From positions 1,674,001-1,738,000 of the forward strand of contig JAPPUL010000069.1 in assembly GCA_026874595.1 (NCBI GenBank): DNA of 64,000 nt, given 5' to 3'. The position numbers and the translations under genes were made by a program. This DNA is from Sipunculus nudus (taxonomy: Eukaryota > Annelida > Sipuncula > Golfingiida > Sipunculidae). Shown piece by piece: positions 54,758-64,000 of this stretch; position 1 is the first letter of the stretch; every line of letters begins with the position of its first letter. The notes under the pieces were generated by a model that was given only the letters and a program-made list of their open reading frames with translations, was not told the origin of the DNA and made no database searches.

Positions 54758-55529
54758 AACCAGTTTTTAACTTGGCGGAAAAATGGATAGCTATGCGTGA
54801 AAATAAAAAGCTGACCAGCATCTTTTGTCCTGGCTTTCATATACCCAAAAGCCGCAAATAGTGAGTTGCTATCCAAGCTGGATACAGGGTCGTCTATAAC
54901 GACAATACCCTTGCACAAGGTAAAGGATTTATCTTTAAGTGATTTTAGAAAGTATAAGAAGGAGATTGCCGTCTTTTCCCCCTCGCTTATATCTTTGGCT
55001 AGGGTTCCATTGCGCTTAATCTGATAGCCGGAGCCATGTATTTCGAAGGTGAGTTCATCCCTACCTAGGTAGTTGCGAATATCGTTATTCAATTCATCGG
55101 CAGGTTTGCGGTGCTCTTGGATGTCCTTTTCAATCTCTCGAACGTTAGTTTTTAATTCATCGACTTCTTTATTGAGGGATTTAATATCCTTATCAAGCTC
55201 ATTGGCTTCACGCTTTTTCTTTTTATACTCTGTCATGCTTTCTGTCACTATATGTTCTTCGATTGCTATCCTCGCCTTACTGATTGTGCTTTTAAAGTTA
55301 TCGGTCTTTTTGTTGTGTTTATTGATTACCTCGTTTAATTTGGGAATAATGTTTTCGTTATCGATGATCTTAAAATTCTTATTAATTATCTGAAATGGTT
55401 TTTGCTCTTTGTCTTTAAGGGCCTCAAGGAGGCTTTTTAAATATTCCTTGAGGTTATTGATTTTCTTTAGCAGCTCTTTGTACAGAGTAGAGGCTTGATC
55501 TTGTAAATGCTCATAGAACTCTCGGACGT

Positions 55530-55539
55530 GGGGGGGGGG
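55530..55539. repeat. Homopolymer of ten G, possible phase-variation tract
   Basis: Ten consecutive G on the plus strand (C in the coding strand) sit exactly where the two parts of the AAA_13 gene change frame. It is the longest G run I noticed in the window. It may be a contingency tract or a sequencing length error. Confidence 0.85.
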
Positions 55540-56541
55540 CTTGATTGTAAAGAATCAATAGAATTAATTTTCAATTGTATATTCTGAGAGAGAGTTTTGA
55601 TCTCGTTAATAAATTCATTGTATTTGTCGTTGAAGTGAGCTTCCAATTTCTGAATGTGACTATCGGGCAAGGGCTGGCTACAAAAAGGGCAGTCATTTGA
55701 ATCATCTTTTTTATGTATTTCAAGCCCCCTCTTCATCCATTTTGAAAGCTCCGGGTCGTTTTTTAGAGTCTCAATTACTGATGACACTACTGTTTTCTTG
55801 AGCAAAGCATCTACTTGAGCAGTTAGCTTCTGGGTATCAGGGTAGCTAAACTCTACAGGGTTCAACACATCTAACTGATTCGATTCTTTTTTCCTTTTCT
55901 GATCTTTGAACTCTGATTCGCTCAGAATCATTTCTTTTAGCTTTTCTTCAGGGAGCTTAAGCAGTTCATCACATGTCTTTTGGTAGTTGCTCTTGTTGTA
56001 GTTGTTGTAAGGGTTTGGAGAGAGTCCTCCCCTCAACTCCTCTTTGATACGCTTGGCACAATCACTCTTGAATTCCTCGAAGCCCTGTTCTGATTCTTTC
56101 TTCGCTTGCTCTTTTTCCTGTTCTTCTTTCTCGGCACGGTCGATATCGCTTTTGAGATTTGTGACCTGTTTTTGCTTCTTAATATTCTCTTTTCCTAAAA
56201 ATAAAATAGGAGTTACAGAATCATCGCTGGTGAACACGTTTTCGGCAATGAAGTCTTTATTGAAAACGCGGACTTGTGGAAGTCTATGAGTCGTCGCTAA
56301 AGCTACTCCGTCAACCTTATCTCCAGAAATAACAAATTCAATTTCCCCCTCGGAAATGTTGGTTTTCTTTTCGATTGACCGGAACAAATTGGAAAGTATT
56401 GATTTACCAGTTCCATTCCAGCCATAAAAAAGATTCTTTTTATTGAAATCAGGTAGGCCTTTTCGCCAAACGAATTCTCTGAAAATACGATGGTTTCTAA
56501 TTTTGTTTATTCGTTTAATGCTCATAAGCAACCTCTCTTAA

Positions 56542-59500
56542 TTACACATATTTTCCTATTAATTCCTCAAGCTTATTTGTAACCTCAAGCTCAACTCTAT
56601 CGTCCAAAGCCTTTAAATGTTCCTTGCCGCACACGATCTTCCCTTGTTCAGTCGGACGGAGTGCATCTGTGAATAACGTACTTTTAGTCTCAACAACAAA
56701 GAACAGCTTCTCTTTCCCATCCACCTCAAGCAATACTGCCCAGTCCGGGTTGTAGCTCCCAAGAGGTGTGTCAATTTTGAACCAGCCCGGGAGCTTGGCA
56801 TACAGTTTAATATTGTCGCTTATTTCACAGTCTCTAGCAAAATTTAGCTCTATATCCGAATCATACACCACATGATCAAAGAGCGATTTCTTGCTTTTAA
56901 TCATATTTTTCTCCAGATAGCCAAACAGCTCGTTGTCGTTGAAAAGCTCCTGTGCATAAAAATGCTTATCACCAATCTTGTGATACTTAATTCCGTCCAC
57001 CACAAAAAGACGCATCTGACGCTTAATAATCGATGTTACCTCCTCTATGAACTTTTGAGGATTATCTTTAAACGATTCTAGACGACCGCTGTCGTTGATA
57101 ATCTTAACGATTGTTCGACGGGTCAACTTCGTCTCATCCTGGAGATAGGTGATCAGATCTGGGAGCCCAAAAGATCGGGTATCATAGACGCTGACGCTCT
57201 CCTGAACTTGCTCTGTGTGAACGCCACCTCGGTCAATAGCGGCCTTTGCTTTGCGGTAAATAAACCGGGCTTTGCCTACCTGCAGATTCGCTTTTATCTC
57301 TTCAGCGCATTTTGAGACTAGGGCTTCTACATCAAAATCCACTCTAAAGGTCGTCTTATACTTAATCCGATCCCAAAGCTCTTTGAACTCCGGACTTAAA
57401 AACACAGCTTTATTCAGCGACACTTTTTTCTTGTCATCACGGTTTTTAATATTGAGATTACCACAAACTTTCTTCAGTAACGCAGTAATTTTAACTTCAT
57501 GAGCCTTGAATTCCTCCGGCAAATAAAGCTTATCCCTTTTTAAAGCAACCTTTAAGGTGTCCTGAACTTTTCCATTAGTATCAATATATCTAGCCGTTTT
57601 AAGATAAGCCCAAAGCTTCTTAGACGCATCCACACCAAGGTATTCATTAGACTCGTCTTTTAGAACAAAAATATTAGCAAAAAGATGCTCTTCAACCACA
57701 CCAAACTTGATGCCTTCTTCATCCTCAATCTCTTGCTGCAACTGTTTAACAAACTTTTCATAAGACTCATTAGCCATAACAGTTAAAGTATTAACATCAA
57801 AACCATGAACTCTCTCGCCAGCTTGATTTACACATATACGCAGCCCACGCCCAATTTCTTGCCGTTTTTTGATAACCGAATTAGTTTCGTTAAGGGTGCA
57901 TATTTGAAAGACGTTGGGATTATCCCAACCCTCTTTTAAGGCTGAGTGCGAGAAGATGAACTTAAGCTTCGAATCAAAGCTAAGTAGTTTCTCCTTTTCC
58001 TGCATTATCAAATTATAGGCACTTTCGTCCGCTGCGGTATTACCGTACGTGTCCTTAAGCATTTCGTTGCCTGTTGCATCTTTTTTTTTATCAATGGCAA
58101 AATACCCATTATGTACCCCATCGGCCATGGTATCCAAATCCGCCCCTTCAAATAGAGTGCTGTATTTGGGCTTGCGGATGGCCCGAGAGTACTCCTCTTC
58201 AAACATTAGGGCAAATTTACCCTTTTGTGGATTGCCCTTCTCATCGTACCAGCGGTAATTGCCTACCTTATCAAGGAAAAATAGACTGAGCACTTTGATG
58301 CCCTGAGGGCGTAGACATATCTCTTTATCAAGATGCTCCTCAATCGTCTTTTTGATCTGCAGGCGTTTGTATTCATCCAAGTCAACTTCGCCGATGGCCT
58401 GACCCAGTTTCAGAATGTCTGGCTTACTCGTGAAGCTTATGTATTCTTTGTCTTTTTCGCAGCTAATATCTTCAATAATGTATCCATCGTAGATATCACG
58501 ACCCCCGCTGTATTTTGTATCCACCAGGTCAGACCCACTTGAAACCACTACGGGCTTTCGTTTAATACTACCACTCTTCATAATACAATCAATCTCAACT
58601 TTTGCAGTAATTGGACTCTTCTTATTATTTACACTCAAAAGTTTTATATAGGCTTTATTATGACCATCTTTGACTTCAACTCCGGCCACTTCAATCTGTT
58701 TAACTAGTTTCTTATTATAAGCGTCAATCGAATCTAGTTTATATACCATATGATGTTTATCTATATGAGTAGCCGAATAACGCAGCGTGCAAAGGGGATT
58801 TAGTGAGTCAATCGCCTCTTTACTTTTTCTGGTGGTATCCACACTCTGAGGCTCATCCACGATAACAATCGGATTTGTTTGTTGTATATATTCTATCGGC
58901 CTTACCCCGCTCATTCGGTCGTGGAAACGATGGATAATGTTTGCCCTGTTCTCTTTTTCCGGATCAGTAAAGCTTTTTCGAAAAGCATCAATATTGATCA
59001 CCATAATCTGAATGTCCGGACTAGTAGCAAAGTTTCTTACATTAGAAAGCCTACTAGAATCGTAAACAAAATAATCAAAACTAATATTGTCATAAAGTCC
59101 TTTGAAATGCCTGACGGTCATTTTAAGAGATTTGTTAACTCCTTCCTTTATCGCTATGGACGGTACAACAACGATGAACTTAGTAAACCCATATAATCGA
59201 TTCATTTCAAAAATAGAACGTAGATAAACATAAGTCTTTCCCGTACCAGTTTCCATCTCTACGCTCAAATGAATACCGTCCTTCGAACTAAAACTCTCGG
59301 AAAGTGCTAATCCGTTCCTCAATTGAATGTTACGGATGTTTTTATGGATATCCTCATCCAGCAGTTTAAGGCGGTTTCCTATCCCTAAATTATTTTCCAT
59401 ACCGGAAATGACCTGCTGGGGGGTGTATTGTAGTGACGCCACGGTGAAATTAGTCTGGCATATTTCCTGCCCTTTAAACACTCCAACAATCGATTCTATA

Positions 59501-59544
59501 GCCTGTTTCTGGTAGTCTAGATTAGGATCGAATTGTATCTGCAT
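56542..59544 (-). CDS. res: Type III restriction enzyme, Res subunit
   Basis: A 1,000-residue helicase-nuclease. SF2 motifs are METGTGKTYVY (97-107), IVIVDEPQSVDT near 231 and QEIGRGLRI further on. A C-terminal PD-(D/E)XK nuclease has NPDWAVLLEVDG followed by FFVVETKST near 934-950 (Asp, then Glu-X-Lys). Res needs Mod to find its target and cuts after ATP-driven movement between two head-to-head sites. Length and layout are normal for type III. It starts 1 bp after the mod stop, with GGAGCTTG before its ATG. Confidence 0.95.
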   Translation of the reverse strand: MQIQFDPNLDYQKQAIESIVGVFKGQEICQTNFTVASLQYTPQQVISGMENNLGIGNRLKLLDEDIHKNIRNIQLRNGLALSESFSSKDGIHLSVEMETGTGKTYVYLRSIFEMNRLYGFTKFIVVVPSIAIKEGVNKSLKMTVRHFKGLYDNISFDYFVYDSSRLSNVRNFATSPDIQIMVINIDAFRKSFTDPEKENRANIIHRFHDRMSGVRPIEYIQQTNPIVIVDEPQSVDTTRKSKEAIDSLNPLCTLRYSATHIDKHHMVYKLDSIDAYNKKLVKQIEVAGVEVKDGHNKAYIKLLSVNNKKSPITAKVEIDCIMKSGSIKRKPVVVSSGSDLVDTKYSGGRDIYDGYIIEDISCEKDKEYISFTSKPDILKLGQAIGEVDLDEYKRLQIKKTIEEHLDKEICLRPQGIKVLSLFFLDKVGNYRWYDEKGNPQKGKFALMFEEEYSRAIRKPKYSTLFEGADLDTMADGVHNGYFAIDKKKDATGNEMLKDTYGNTAADESAYNLIMQEKEKLLSFDSKLKFIFSHSALKEGWDNPNVFQICTLNETNSVIKKRQEIGRGLRICVNQAGERVHGFDVNTLTVMANESYEKFVKQLQQEIEDEEGIKFGVVEEHLFANIFVLKDESNEYLGVDASKKLWAYLKTARYIDTNGKVQDTLKVALKRDKLYLPEEFKAHEVKITALLKKVCGNLNIKNRDDKKKVSLNKAVFLSPEFKELWDRIKYKTTFRVDFDVEALVSKCAEEIKANLQVGKARFIYRKAKAAIDRGGVHTEQVQESVSVYDTRSFGLPDLITYLQDETKLTRRTIVKIINDSGRLESFKDNPQKFIEEVTSIIKRQMRLFVVDGIKYHKIGDKHFYAQELFNDNELFGYLEKNMIKSKKSLFDHVVYDSDIELNFARDCEISDNIKLYAKLPGWFKIDTPLGSYNPDWAVLLEVDGKEKLFFVVETKSTLFTDALRPTEQGKIVCGKEHLKALDDRVELEVTNKLEELIGKYV

Positions 59545-59545
59545 C

Positions 59546-61576
59546 TTACAAGCTCCTTACATCGACAATGCCAGCTGTTTTTAGAATCTGAACTGCATTC
59601 GTTTTGACAACGTCATCCTTAAATCCAGAGTCCTTGAATACCACACGCATAACTTCTGGACTTAACTTATCCTTTAATTTGGCAATACCTTCTACTGTCT
59701 CAAGGGAAATGCCATCCGATAGGCAGATAATGAGTGCTCCCATACCTATATCAAATACCTTTTGCCCGGCAATGGCGTGTTCGGTAATAGGTAGAGTAAG
59801 GTCAAGACCGTATTTTATAAGAACTTCGTAGAGTATATCTTCTTCACAACGGTCTGGTTTGATATTTTCTACAAAGGCTTCAAGTTGATTGTTATCCAAA
59901 TCAAAGTCGACTTCCCACGGCTTTATATTGCTGGAGTCTAGTTTGAATACCTTAAAACCTAGGTCTTGCTTTTCTTTGAGTAAACTACTAACGTTCGCAT
60001 CTTTAATTTTATTTATAACTCGTCTTATTCGTTCTTTGCCAATATCTGCTATTGTCTTATAACCCGCCTTATAAGCCTCGCTCTTTTCGTCGCACGGCTC
60101 GGGTAACTGTACCATTATATATTTTCTATTACCACCATCTTCTTTATTTAAATCTAAAACAGCATGAGCAGTTGTACACGACCCTGCAAAGAAGTCCAGG
60201 ATGATGTCGCTTTTATTTGATCCTATTTGTATTAGCTTTATTAATAACTCTACTGGTTTTTTCCCATTTTCAAATTTCATACCTCCTTCTTTTGTCAGAT
60301 TATTAAGATTGATCTTATCCCAAAGAGTACCTATTAGATCTTTTTTATAGACAACACCATCTCTTATTTCACTTACATCCTTAAGCCAAGAAATCAATCT
60401 AAGTTTTTCACCCTTGTAAAACTGCTCATATATCTGCCCCTTATTCTTCCCAGTTTTGGGTATGTACTCAATACTATAAATATCCGATTTTTCTTCTTTC
60501 TCAATTACCTTTAAAATTCTTTTTCTTATAGAACTCTGTGGCATTGCTGTTGTAAAAATACGATTGTGAAACTCTACATAAACTTCAGATTCAGTAAGAC
60601 TATACTCCTTCATTAATTGCTGAATAGATGATATTTCTATGTTATTTCTCTTATAAATCTTTATTTCATTCCCATCTCCATCTTTTGTAGACAGTAAATA
60701 ACTTTTTTTGCCAAAAGAAGTTATAACAGAAGTGTATTTCCAACTTATATTTTCTTGCCTATATAAGTCTAAAAGTTCATTTATTTTTGTAAAACTATAA
60801 ACCTTAAAGAAAGACTCAAATAATTCATAATTCTTCACATAAACAAGAATGAACTCAATATTCTTTTTAAGCTTTTTATCTTCTCCGCCACCACTTGCTC
60901 CTGCAATATTTTTCATCTTTGCCGATATAACATTCACAAAGTTCTCCTCACCAAATAGCTCGTTCATTATTAGTCTAAGATTATGCACTTCATTGTCGTC
61001 AATACTTACAAATATTACTCCATCATCTTTCAATAGATTTCTCGCTAACTTCAAACGGGGATACATCATATTCAGCCAATCCGTATGATAGCGGCCACTT
61101 GTCTCCAGATTGCTCCTAAGGTTTCGCCCATTACTATCCACTTGACCCGTTATTTCCTTATAGTTTTTAATGTTGTCCTTAAAGTCGTCTTTGTACACAA
61201 AGTCGTTGCCTGTATTATATGGTGGGTCTATGTATATCATCTTAACCTTTTTGTGATAGCTCTTTTGCAAAAGTTTAAGAACTTCAAGATTGTCGCCCTC
61301 AATAAAAATATTTTGTGTGCTATCAAAATCCACCGACTCATTCTTGCAAGGACGAAGAGTTCCCGTACTCGGCTCCTGGGCAAGCATTCGAGCTTTGCTT
61401 TTGCCGTTCCATGTAAAGTTGTAGCGTTCATCTTGATCATCCACAAACTCACCAAGTACTTCCTTCAAAGCCTCAAAGTCTACCTTCCCTTCGGTAAAAA
61501 CTTCCGGAAACAGCTCCTTAAGCTTGCCCACGTTTTCAGATACAATATCCTTTGTTCTCATGTCCATTTTTTCCAT
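59546..61576 (-). CDS. mod: Type III DNA methyltransferase, Mod subunit
   Basis: A 676-residue beta-class N6-adenine methylase: catalytic motif MIYIDPPYNTGNDFVYKD (113-130) comes before the SAM-binding DIILDFFAGSCTTAHAV near 462, the order expected for type III Mod. The target-recognition region between them (about residues 225-440, bases 60,250-60,900) is distinctly richer in A+T and in ATA/AAA codons than the two conserved ends, a sign of domain exchange. It alone methylates and it guides Res. GAGAGG precedes ATG. Confidence 0.95.
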   Translation of the reverse strand: MEKMDMRTKDIVSENVGKLKELFPEVFTEGKVDFEALKEVLGEFVDDQDERYNFTWNGKSKARMLAQEPSTGTLRPCKNESVDFDSTQNIFIEGDNLEVLKLLQKSYHKKVKMIYIDPPYNTGNDFVYKDDFKDNIKNYKEITGQVDSNGRNLRSNLETSGRYHTDWLNMMYPRLKLARNLLKDDGVIFVSIDDNEVHNLRLIMNELFGEENFVNVISAKMKNIAGASGGGEDKKLKKNIEFILVYVKNYELFESFFKVYSFTKINELLDLYRQENISWKYTSVITSFGKKSYLLSTKDGDGNEIKIYKRNNIEISSIQQLMKEYSLTESEVYVEFHNRIFTTAMPQSSIRKRILKVIEKEEKSDIYSIEYIPKTGKNKGQIYEQFYKGEKLRLISWLKDVSEIRDGVVYKKDLIGTLWDKINLNNLTKEGGMKFENGKKPVELLIKLIQIGSNKSDIILDFFAGSCTTAHAVLDLNKEDGGNRKYIMVQLPEPCDEKSEAYKAGYKTIADIGKERIRRVINKIKDANVSSLLKEKQDLGFKVFKLDSSNIKPWEVDFDLDNNQLEAFVENIKPDRCEEDILYEVLIKYGLDLTLPITEHAIAGQKVFDIGMGALIICLSDGISLETVEGIAKLKDKLSPEVMRVVFKDSGFKDDVVKTNAVQILKTAGIVDVRSL

Positions 61577-61592
61577 GGTTAAACCTCTCTTA

Positions 61593-62345
61593 TTAAAGCC
61601 TCACAGACAGGTGCATAAGCTCTTGTTCAAATTTCTTGATTTTTGTATTCAGCTCTATCTGCTTGTTAAAAGCTGCTTTTTTAAGCTGACCACGTAGCTC
61701 TGATATTCTTAATTCAATTTCCCGACACCGTGTTAAGTATTCAAGCCGCTCTCCAGTATTGCCGATAGTAAATGTTCCCGACAATACGGAGCACACATAT
61801 CCGATAAAACGATCAATCCAGGCATTGTATAAAGCGTCGTAGTCATGAAGCGGCATGTTGTCCCATGCAAGTGATGCCAGAAAGGCAGCTTCGTTCTCCT
61901 TTAATGCCTCGCAGTCCATCCAACCGGTAATCCAAAATCGTTCGGCAACAAAAGCACCATGTTCAGCTTGACTAAAACGCTTTGGGGCGATGCTCAGTGC
62001 AATTTCACTCGTTTTGTTATAGAAACCTAGCATCAAGGGATAAGGAATTACTCGGTGAATGATTTCTGCGATTTGTTTGTGGCCTTTTGGGGAATTCATT
62101 TCGACCTGTAGAACCTCCACTTCAAGGTACTCACGTTTATTGTCTCTATATGGCATAATTGGACAGGTTGAGGGTTTTAGCGTGTATTCCCAATAAACGT
62201 TTTTTACGTTTTCCCAAAACAGCTTTTTGTTACTAGCAACAAGTTCACCATTTTCTAGAAACTGTTTTTTTGCAACCCGCTTGCCTAAAAAGGCCTCCTC
62301 AGGAAAGGCAATCGTATTCCAGACGTATTTAATACCTTTATTCAT
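61593..62345 (-). CDS. DUF4391-type protein linked to restriction genes
   Basis: A 250-residue protein of the kind annotated as DUF4391 (start GIKYVWNTIAFPEEAFLGK; middle RFWITGWMDCEALKENEAAF, then AWDNMPLHDYDALYNAW; helical end with ELRISELRGQLKKAA). No catalytic motif is recognised. Such proteins occur beside a SNF2-type helicase and type III-like genes, as here; its role is unknown. Its ATG overlaps the helicase end by 8 bp and it precedes mod by 16 bp, so it is part of the restriction unit. It may stabilise or load the helicase. Confidence 0.7.
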   Translation of the reverse strand: MNKGIKYVWNTIAFPEEAFLGKRVAKKQFLENGELVASNKKLFWENVKNVYWEYTLKPSTCPIMPYRDNKREYLEVEVLQVEMNSPKGHKQIAEIIHRVIPYPLMLGFYNKTSEIALSIAPKRFSQAEHGAFVAERFWITGWMDCEALKENEAAFLASLAWDNMPLHDYDALYNAWIDRFIGYVCSVLSGTFTIGNTGERLEYLTRCREIELRISELRGQLKKAAFNKQIELNTKIKKFEQELMHLSVRL

Positions 62346-64000
62346 GTTCTACAGCCTCCCCCAAAAGAATCAGATAGCTGAGCACTTCAAAGTCATCCAT
62401 CCCCTTAAAACTGTTTTTATTGATTAGGGTTCCTCCAGGAGAAAATAGGCTTTTCACTCCACGTTCTTCTGCCTTACCGTTCAGAGCCTGCACTGCTTTA
62501 GATAGTAGCCTACAGTAATGAGACATATCTAAACCGTTTTGGGTCAGGCTGGAAAGACGATTTATCGCTTCACTGTCAACGGATTTTCTATGGATGCTCA
62601 TCTTTTTCAGCAGATCCAGAATCTTTTTAGCTTGAGTGAACTCAAAAAGGACCTCTCCGTCGTTATTCACATAGACCAAATAGTACGGTGATAAGGCATA
62701 GGTGTAGTCCGAAACAGTTTGAACACCTTCATTCTTAAGGCAGAATATCACTCCAGGTGAAAAGTCGCCTTTTAAATGTTCATCGATAGTAGCTACCGCA
62801 TAAACGCTTGAAGGTAGCCCCTCAAGCAAGGACTCAGCCTCTTTTAAATCCATTAGATCTATACGATATTCGTTAAACGTGAGGTCAGTGATCGATATAC
62901 TACCTTCAATGTCTTCAATATCTACTACTTCGTTTTGAAGCTTTTCAAGCTGCTTACGCCGGTATTCAAGATCATTCATTTTTCCGGAATTGGTAAACTC
63001 AATGACGTTCTCTTCACCGGTGGCCGAAATATCTAGCAATACCATACGTCCGTAAACACGGGCTTCAAGATTGATGTATTCGTCTAGCTCCATGTTGGGC
63101 CAGAAATTTACCAATTGGATTTTGTCATTTTTCGAGCCTAACCGATCAATACGCCCAAAACGTTGTATGATCCGAACCGGGTTCCAGTGGATGTCATAGT
63201 TGATCAGGTAATCGCAGTCCTGCAGGTTTTGACCCTCTGAAATACAGTCTGTGGCAATCAGTAGGTCAATCTCTTCGGTGAGTGTGGAGTTTATTTTATC
63301 ACGTTCTTTTGATATCGGCGAGAAGGACGTAAGGATAGAGGCCAGATCTTTGCGTATGTCCGGCATCTCGGTTTTATTTTTACCGGAGCCGGTAACCAAG
63401 GCGGCATAAACCCCCAACTCCCTTTTTGCCCATCCAGCGATGTTGTCGTAGAGATATTTAGCCGTGTCAGCAAAAGCTGTGAAGACGATAAGCTTCTTAT
63501 TATCAGGGTTGAGGGGATTAGTAACTTTGTTGAAAATAAGCTCCTTCAGTCGCTTGAGTTTTTCATCTTGCGGAGCCTTAACTGCCTGTGAGGATGAGAT
63601 AAGTTTTTTCAGAATTTCCCGATCCTCCTCAAGCTCTTGCTTCCAGCGCATAGTGTCTATGTCTTGAATCAGGACTTTAACTTTTTTGCCGACAACAAAA
63701 GGTGAAAAGGCATCATCCTCAATTTCAATTTCCTCGATATCAAACTCTTCGATAGCTTCGTTGTTATCATGGTCTGCAATTTTCTGGATCAGACCATTTA
63801 CTTCACCAAAGAGTTTTTTTAGTGTCATTGTAAAGGAGTTGATAGAGCTTTCGATTCTCTTTAGCAGGTTGACTCGCATCAGGTGAATCAAGCTCTGTTC
63901 ACGGTCAAGCTGCTTAAACACGGAAGCACCAGCAACCTTTCGGTCATATTTGCGGCTGTATTCTTCAGCTTTTTGCGGCATGACATATTTCAGTGGGGCA
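62338..64000 (-). CDS. SNF2/SF2-type helicase, C-terminal part (runs off the window)
   Basis: The frame stays open to base 64,000 (residues APLKYV precede the internal Met at 63981), so the start lies outside. Seen are the helicase C-terminal lobe: KLIVFTAFADTAKYLYDNI, LLIATDCISEGQNLQDCDYL, WNPVRIIQRFGRIDRLGS. A 200-residue C-terminal domain follows, ending with LLGEAVEHE. The ATP-binding lobe is not visible. It heads the row helicase, DUF4391, mod, res. A translocase role in DNA restriction is inferred from its neighbours. Confidence 0.88.
   Translation of the reverse strand, partial: APLKYVMPQKAEEYSRKYDRKVAGASVFKQLDREQSLIHLMRVNLLKRIESSINSFTMTLKKLFGEVNGLIQKIADHDNNEAIEEFDIEEIEIEDDAFSPFVVGKKVKVLIQDIDTMRWKQELEEDREILKKLISSSQAVKAPQDEKLKRLKELIFNKVTNPLNPDNKKLIVFTAFADTAKYLYDNIAGWAKRELGVYAALVTGSGKNKTEMPDIRKDLASILTSFSPISKERDKINSTLTEEIDLLIATDCISEGQNLQDCDYLINYDIHWNPVRIIQRFGRIDRLGSKNDKIQLVNFWPNMELDEYINLEARVYGRMVLLDISATGEENVIEFTNSGKMNDLEYRRKQLEKLQNEVVDIEDIEGSISITDLTFNEYRIDLMDLKEAESLLEGLPSSVYAVATIDEHLKGDFSPGVIFCLKNEGVQTVSDYTYALSPYYLVYVNNDGEVLFEFTQAKKILDLLKKMSIHRKSVDSEAINRLSSLTQNGLDMSHYCRLLSKAVQALNGKAEERGVKSLFSPGGTLINKNSFKGMDDFEVLSYLILLGEAVEHE

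Larger units (their letters stand above)
54229..56525 (-). pseudogene. RloC/PrrC-like AAA_13 ATPase gene split by a frameshift at a G10 run
   Basis: The first part (ATG 56525, after GAGAGG, to 55467) holds Walker A FYGWNGTGKSILSN near residue 35 and a CPFCSQPLP zinc-hook-like pair near 278. The second part (same strand, other frame, about 55,530-54,229) holds coiled coil, Walker B IVVIDDPVSSLDSN and the switch FIFTHSYPFF. A late region has an Arg-Glu-His arrangement (RRLLEAFLAF ... TYSHAEH) resembling the nuclease residues of RloC/PrrC anticodon nucleases, so a tRNA-cutting role is inferred. The frames meet at the run of ten G at 55,530-55,539. It is off in this sequence unless slippage occurs. 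It follows the type III res gene by 16 bp. Confidence 0.75.

Overview
The window joins two unlike stretches of DNA. Bases 1 to about 25,840 are AT-rich. Their genes lie on both strands and prefer ATA, AGA/AGG and GGA codons. They encode core functions of a motile bacterium: flagellar hook-junction, rod and filament proteins with FliW and CsrA, Tat export, a UbiA-type prenyltransferase, purine, pantothenate and tryptophan enzymes, an HtrA protease and two lipoproteins. I cannot name the phylum. The flgN-flgK-flgL-fliW-csrA order also occurs in spirochaetes and Firmicutes, and no flagellar ring genes are present here. From about 26,040 to the right edge the DNA is richer in G+C (near half in a line counted by hand), every convincing gene is on the minus strand, and nearly all of it looks like a phage-defence island. 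The break is either the edge of an integrated island or an assembly join. A tRNA/tmRNA T-arm-like sequence sits at 25,993-26,016, inside the break.

Left part: a partial CobT-like gene, panB, htrA-like protease and trpC (1-4.0 kb); flagellar operon flgN-flgK-flgL-fliW-csrA (4.1-9.0 kb); tatC with two tatA genes (9.0-10.8 kb); ubiA-like, a lipoprotein, a Ca2+/cation exchanger, purD, purE and a single-cysteine thioredoxin-like gene (10.9-16.3 kb); flgF-flgG-flgJ and an opposing flagellin gene (16.4-19.8 kb). From 20 to 25.8 kb gene density falls. This stretch holds two DsrE-family genes, an ArsC-type reductase, decayed pieces of an ACR3 arsenite pump and a VOC-family gene, a TPR protein with near-identical repeats, an SDR enzyme and further remnants.

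Right part, first operon (48.8 down to 26.0 kb): a good sigma-70 promoter, a short upstream ORF, an excisionase-type HTH gene, then a type 3 BREX set (brxF, brxC, pglXI, brxHII, pglZ, brxA). Only 3 nt later come qatA-qatB-qatC-qatD, then a GmrSD-like DUF262/HNH nuclease, an ADP-ribosylglycohydrolase and a second Ca2+/Na+ exchanger. Most junctions overlap or lie within a few bases, so this reads as one transcription unit combining three defence systems. Two extra genes sit inside BREX: a four-helix-bundle gene flanked by short GC-rich repeats, and an unrecognised 237-residue gene with a faint nuclease-like motif. These are the best candidates for undescribed parts.

Right part, second operon (right edge down to 49.7 kb): SNF2-type helicase (partial), DUF4391 protein, type III Mod and Res, a RloC/PrrC-like AAA gene split at a run of ten G, SbcD and SbcC. 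The very short spacers suggest one composite restriction, ATPase and nuclease system. Between the two operons lies about 1 kb of gene remnants. All calls come from reading the sequence and the translations; no database search was run.
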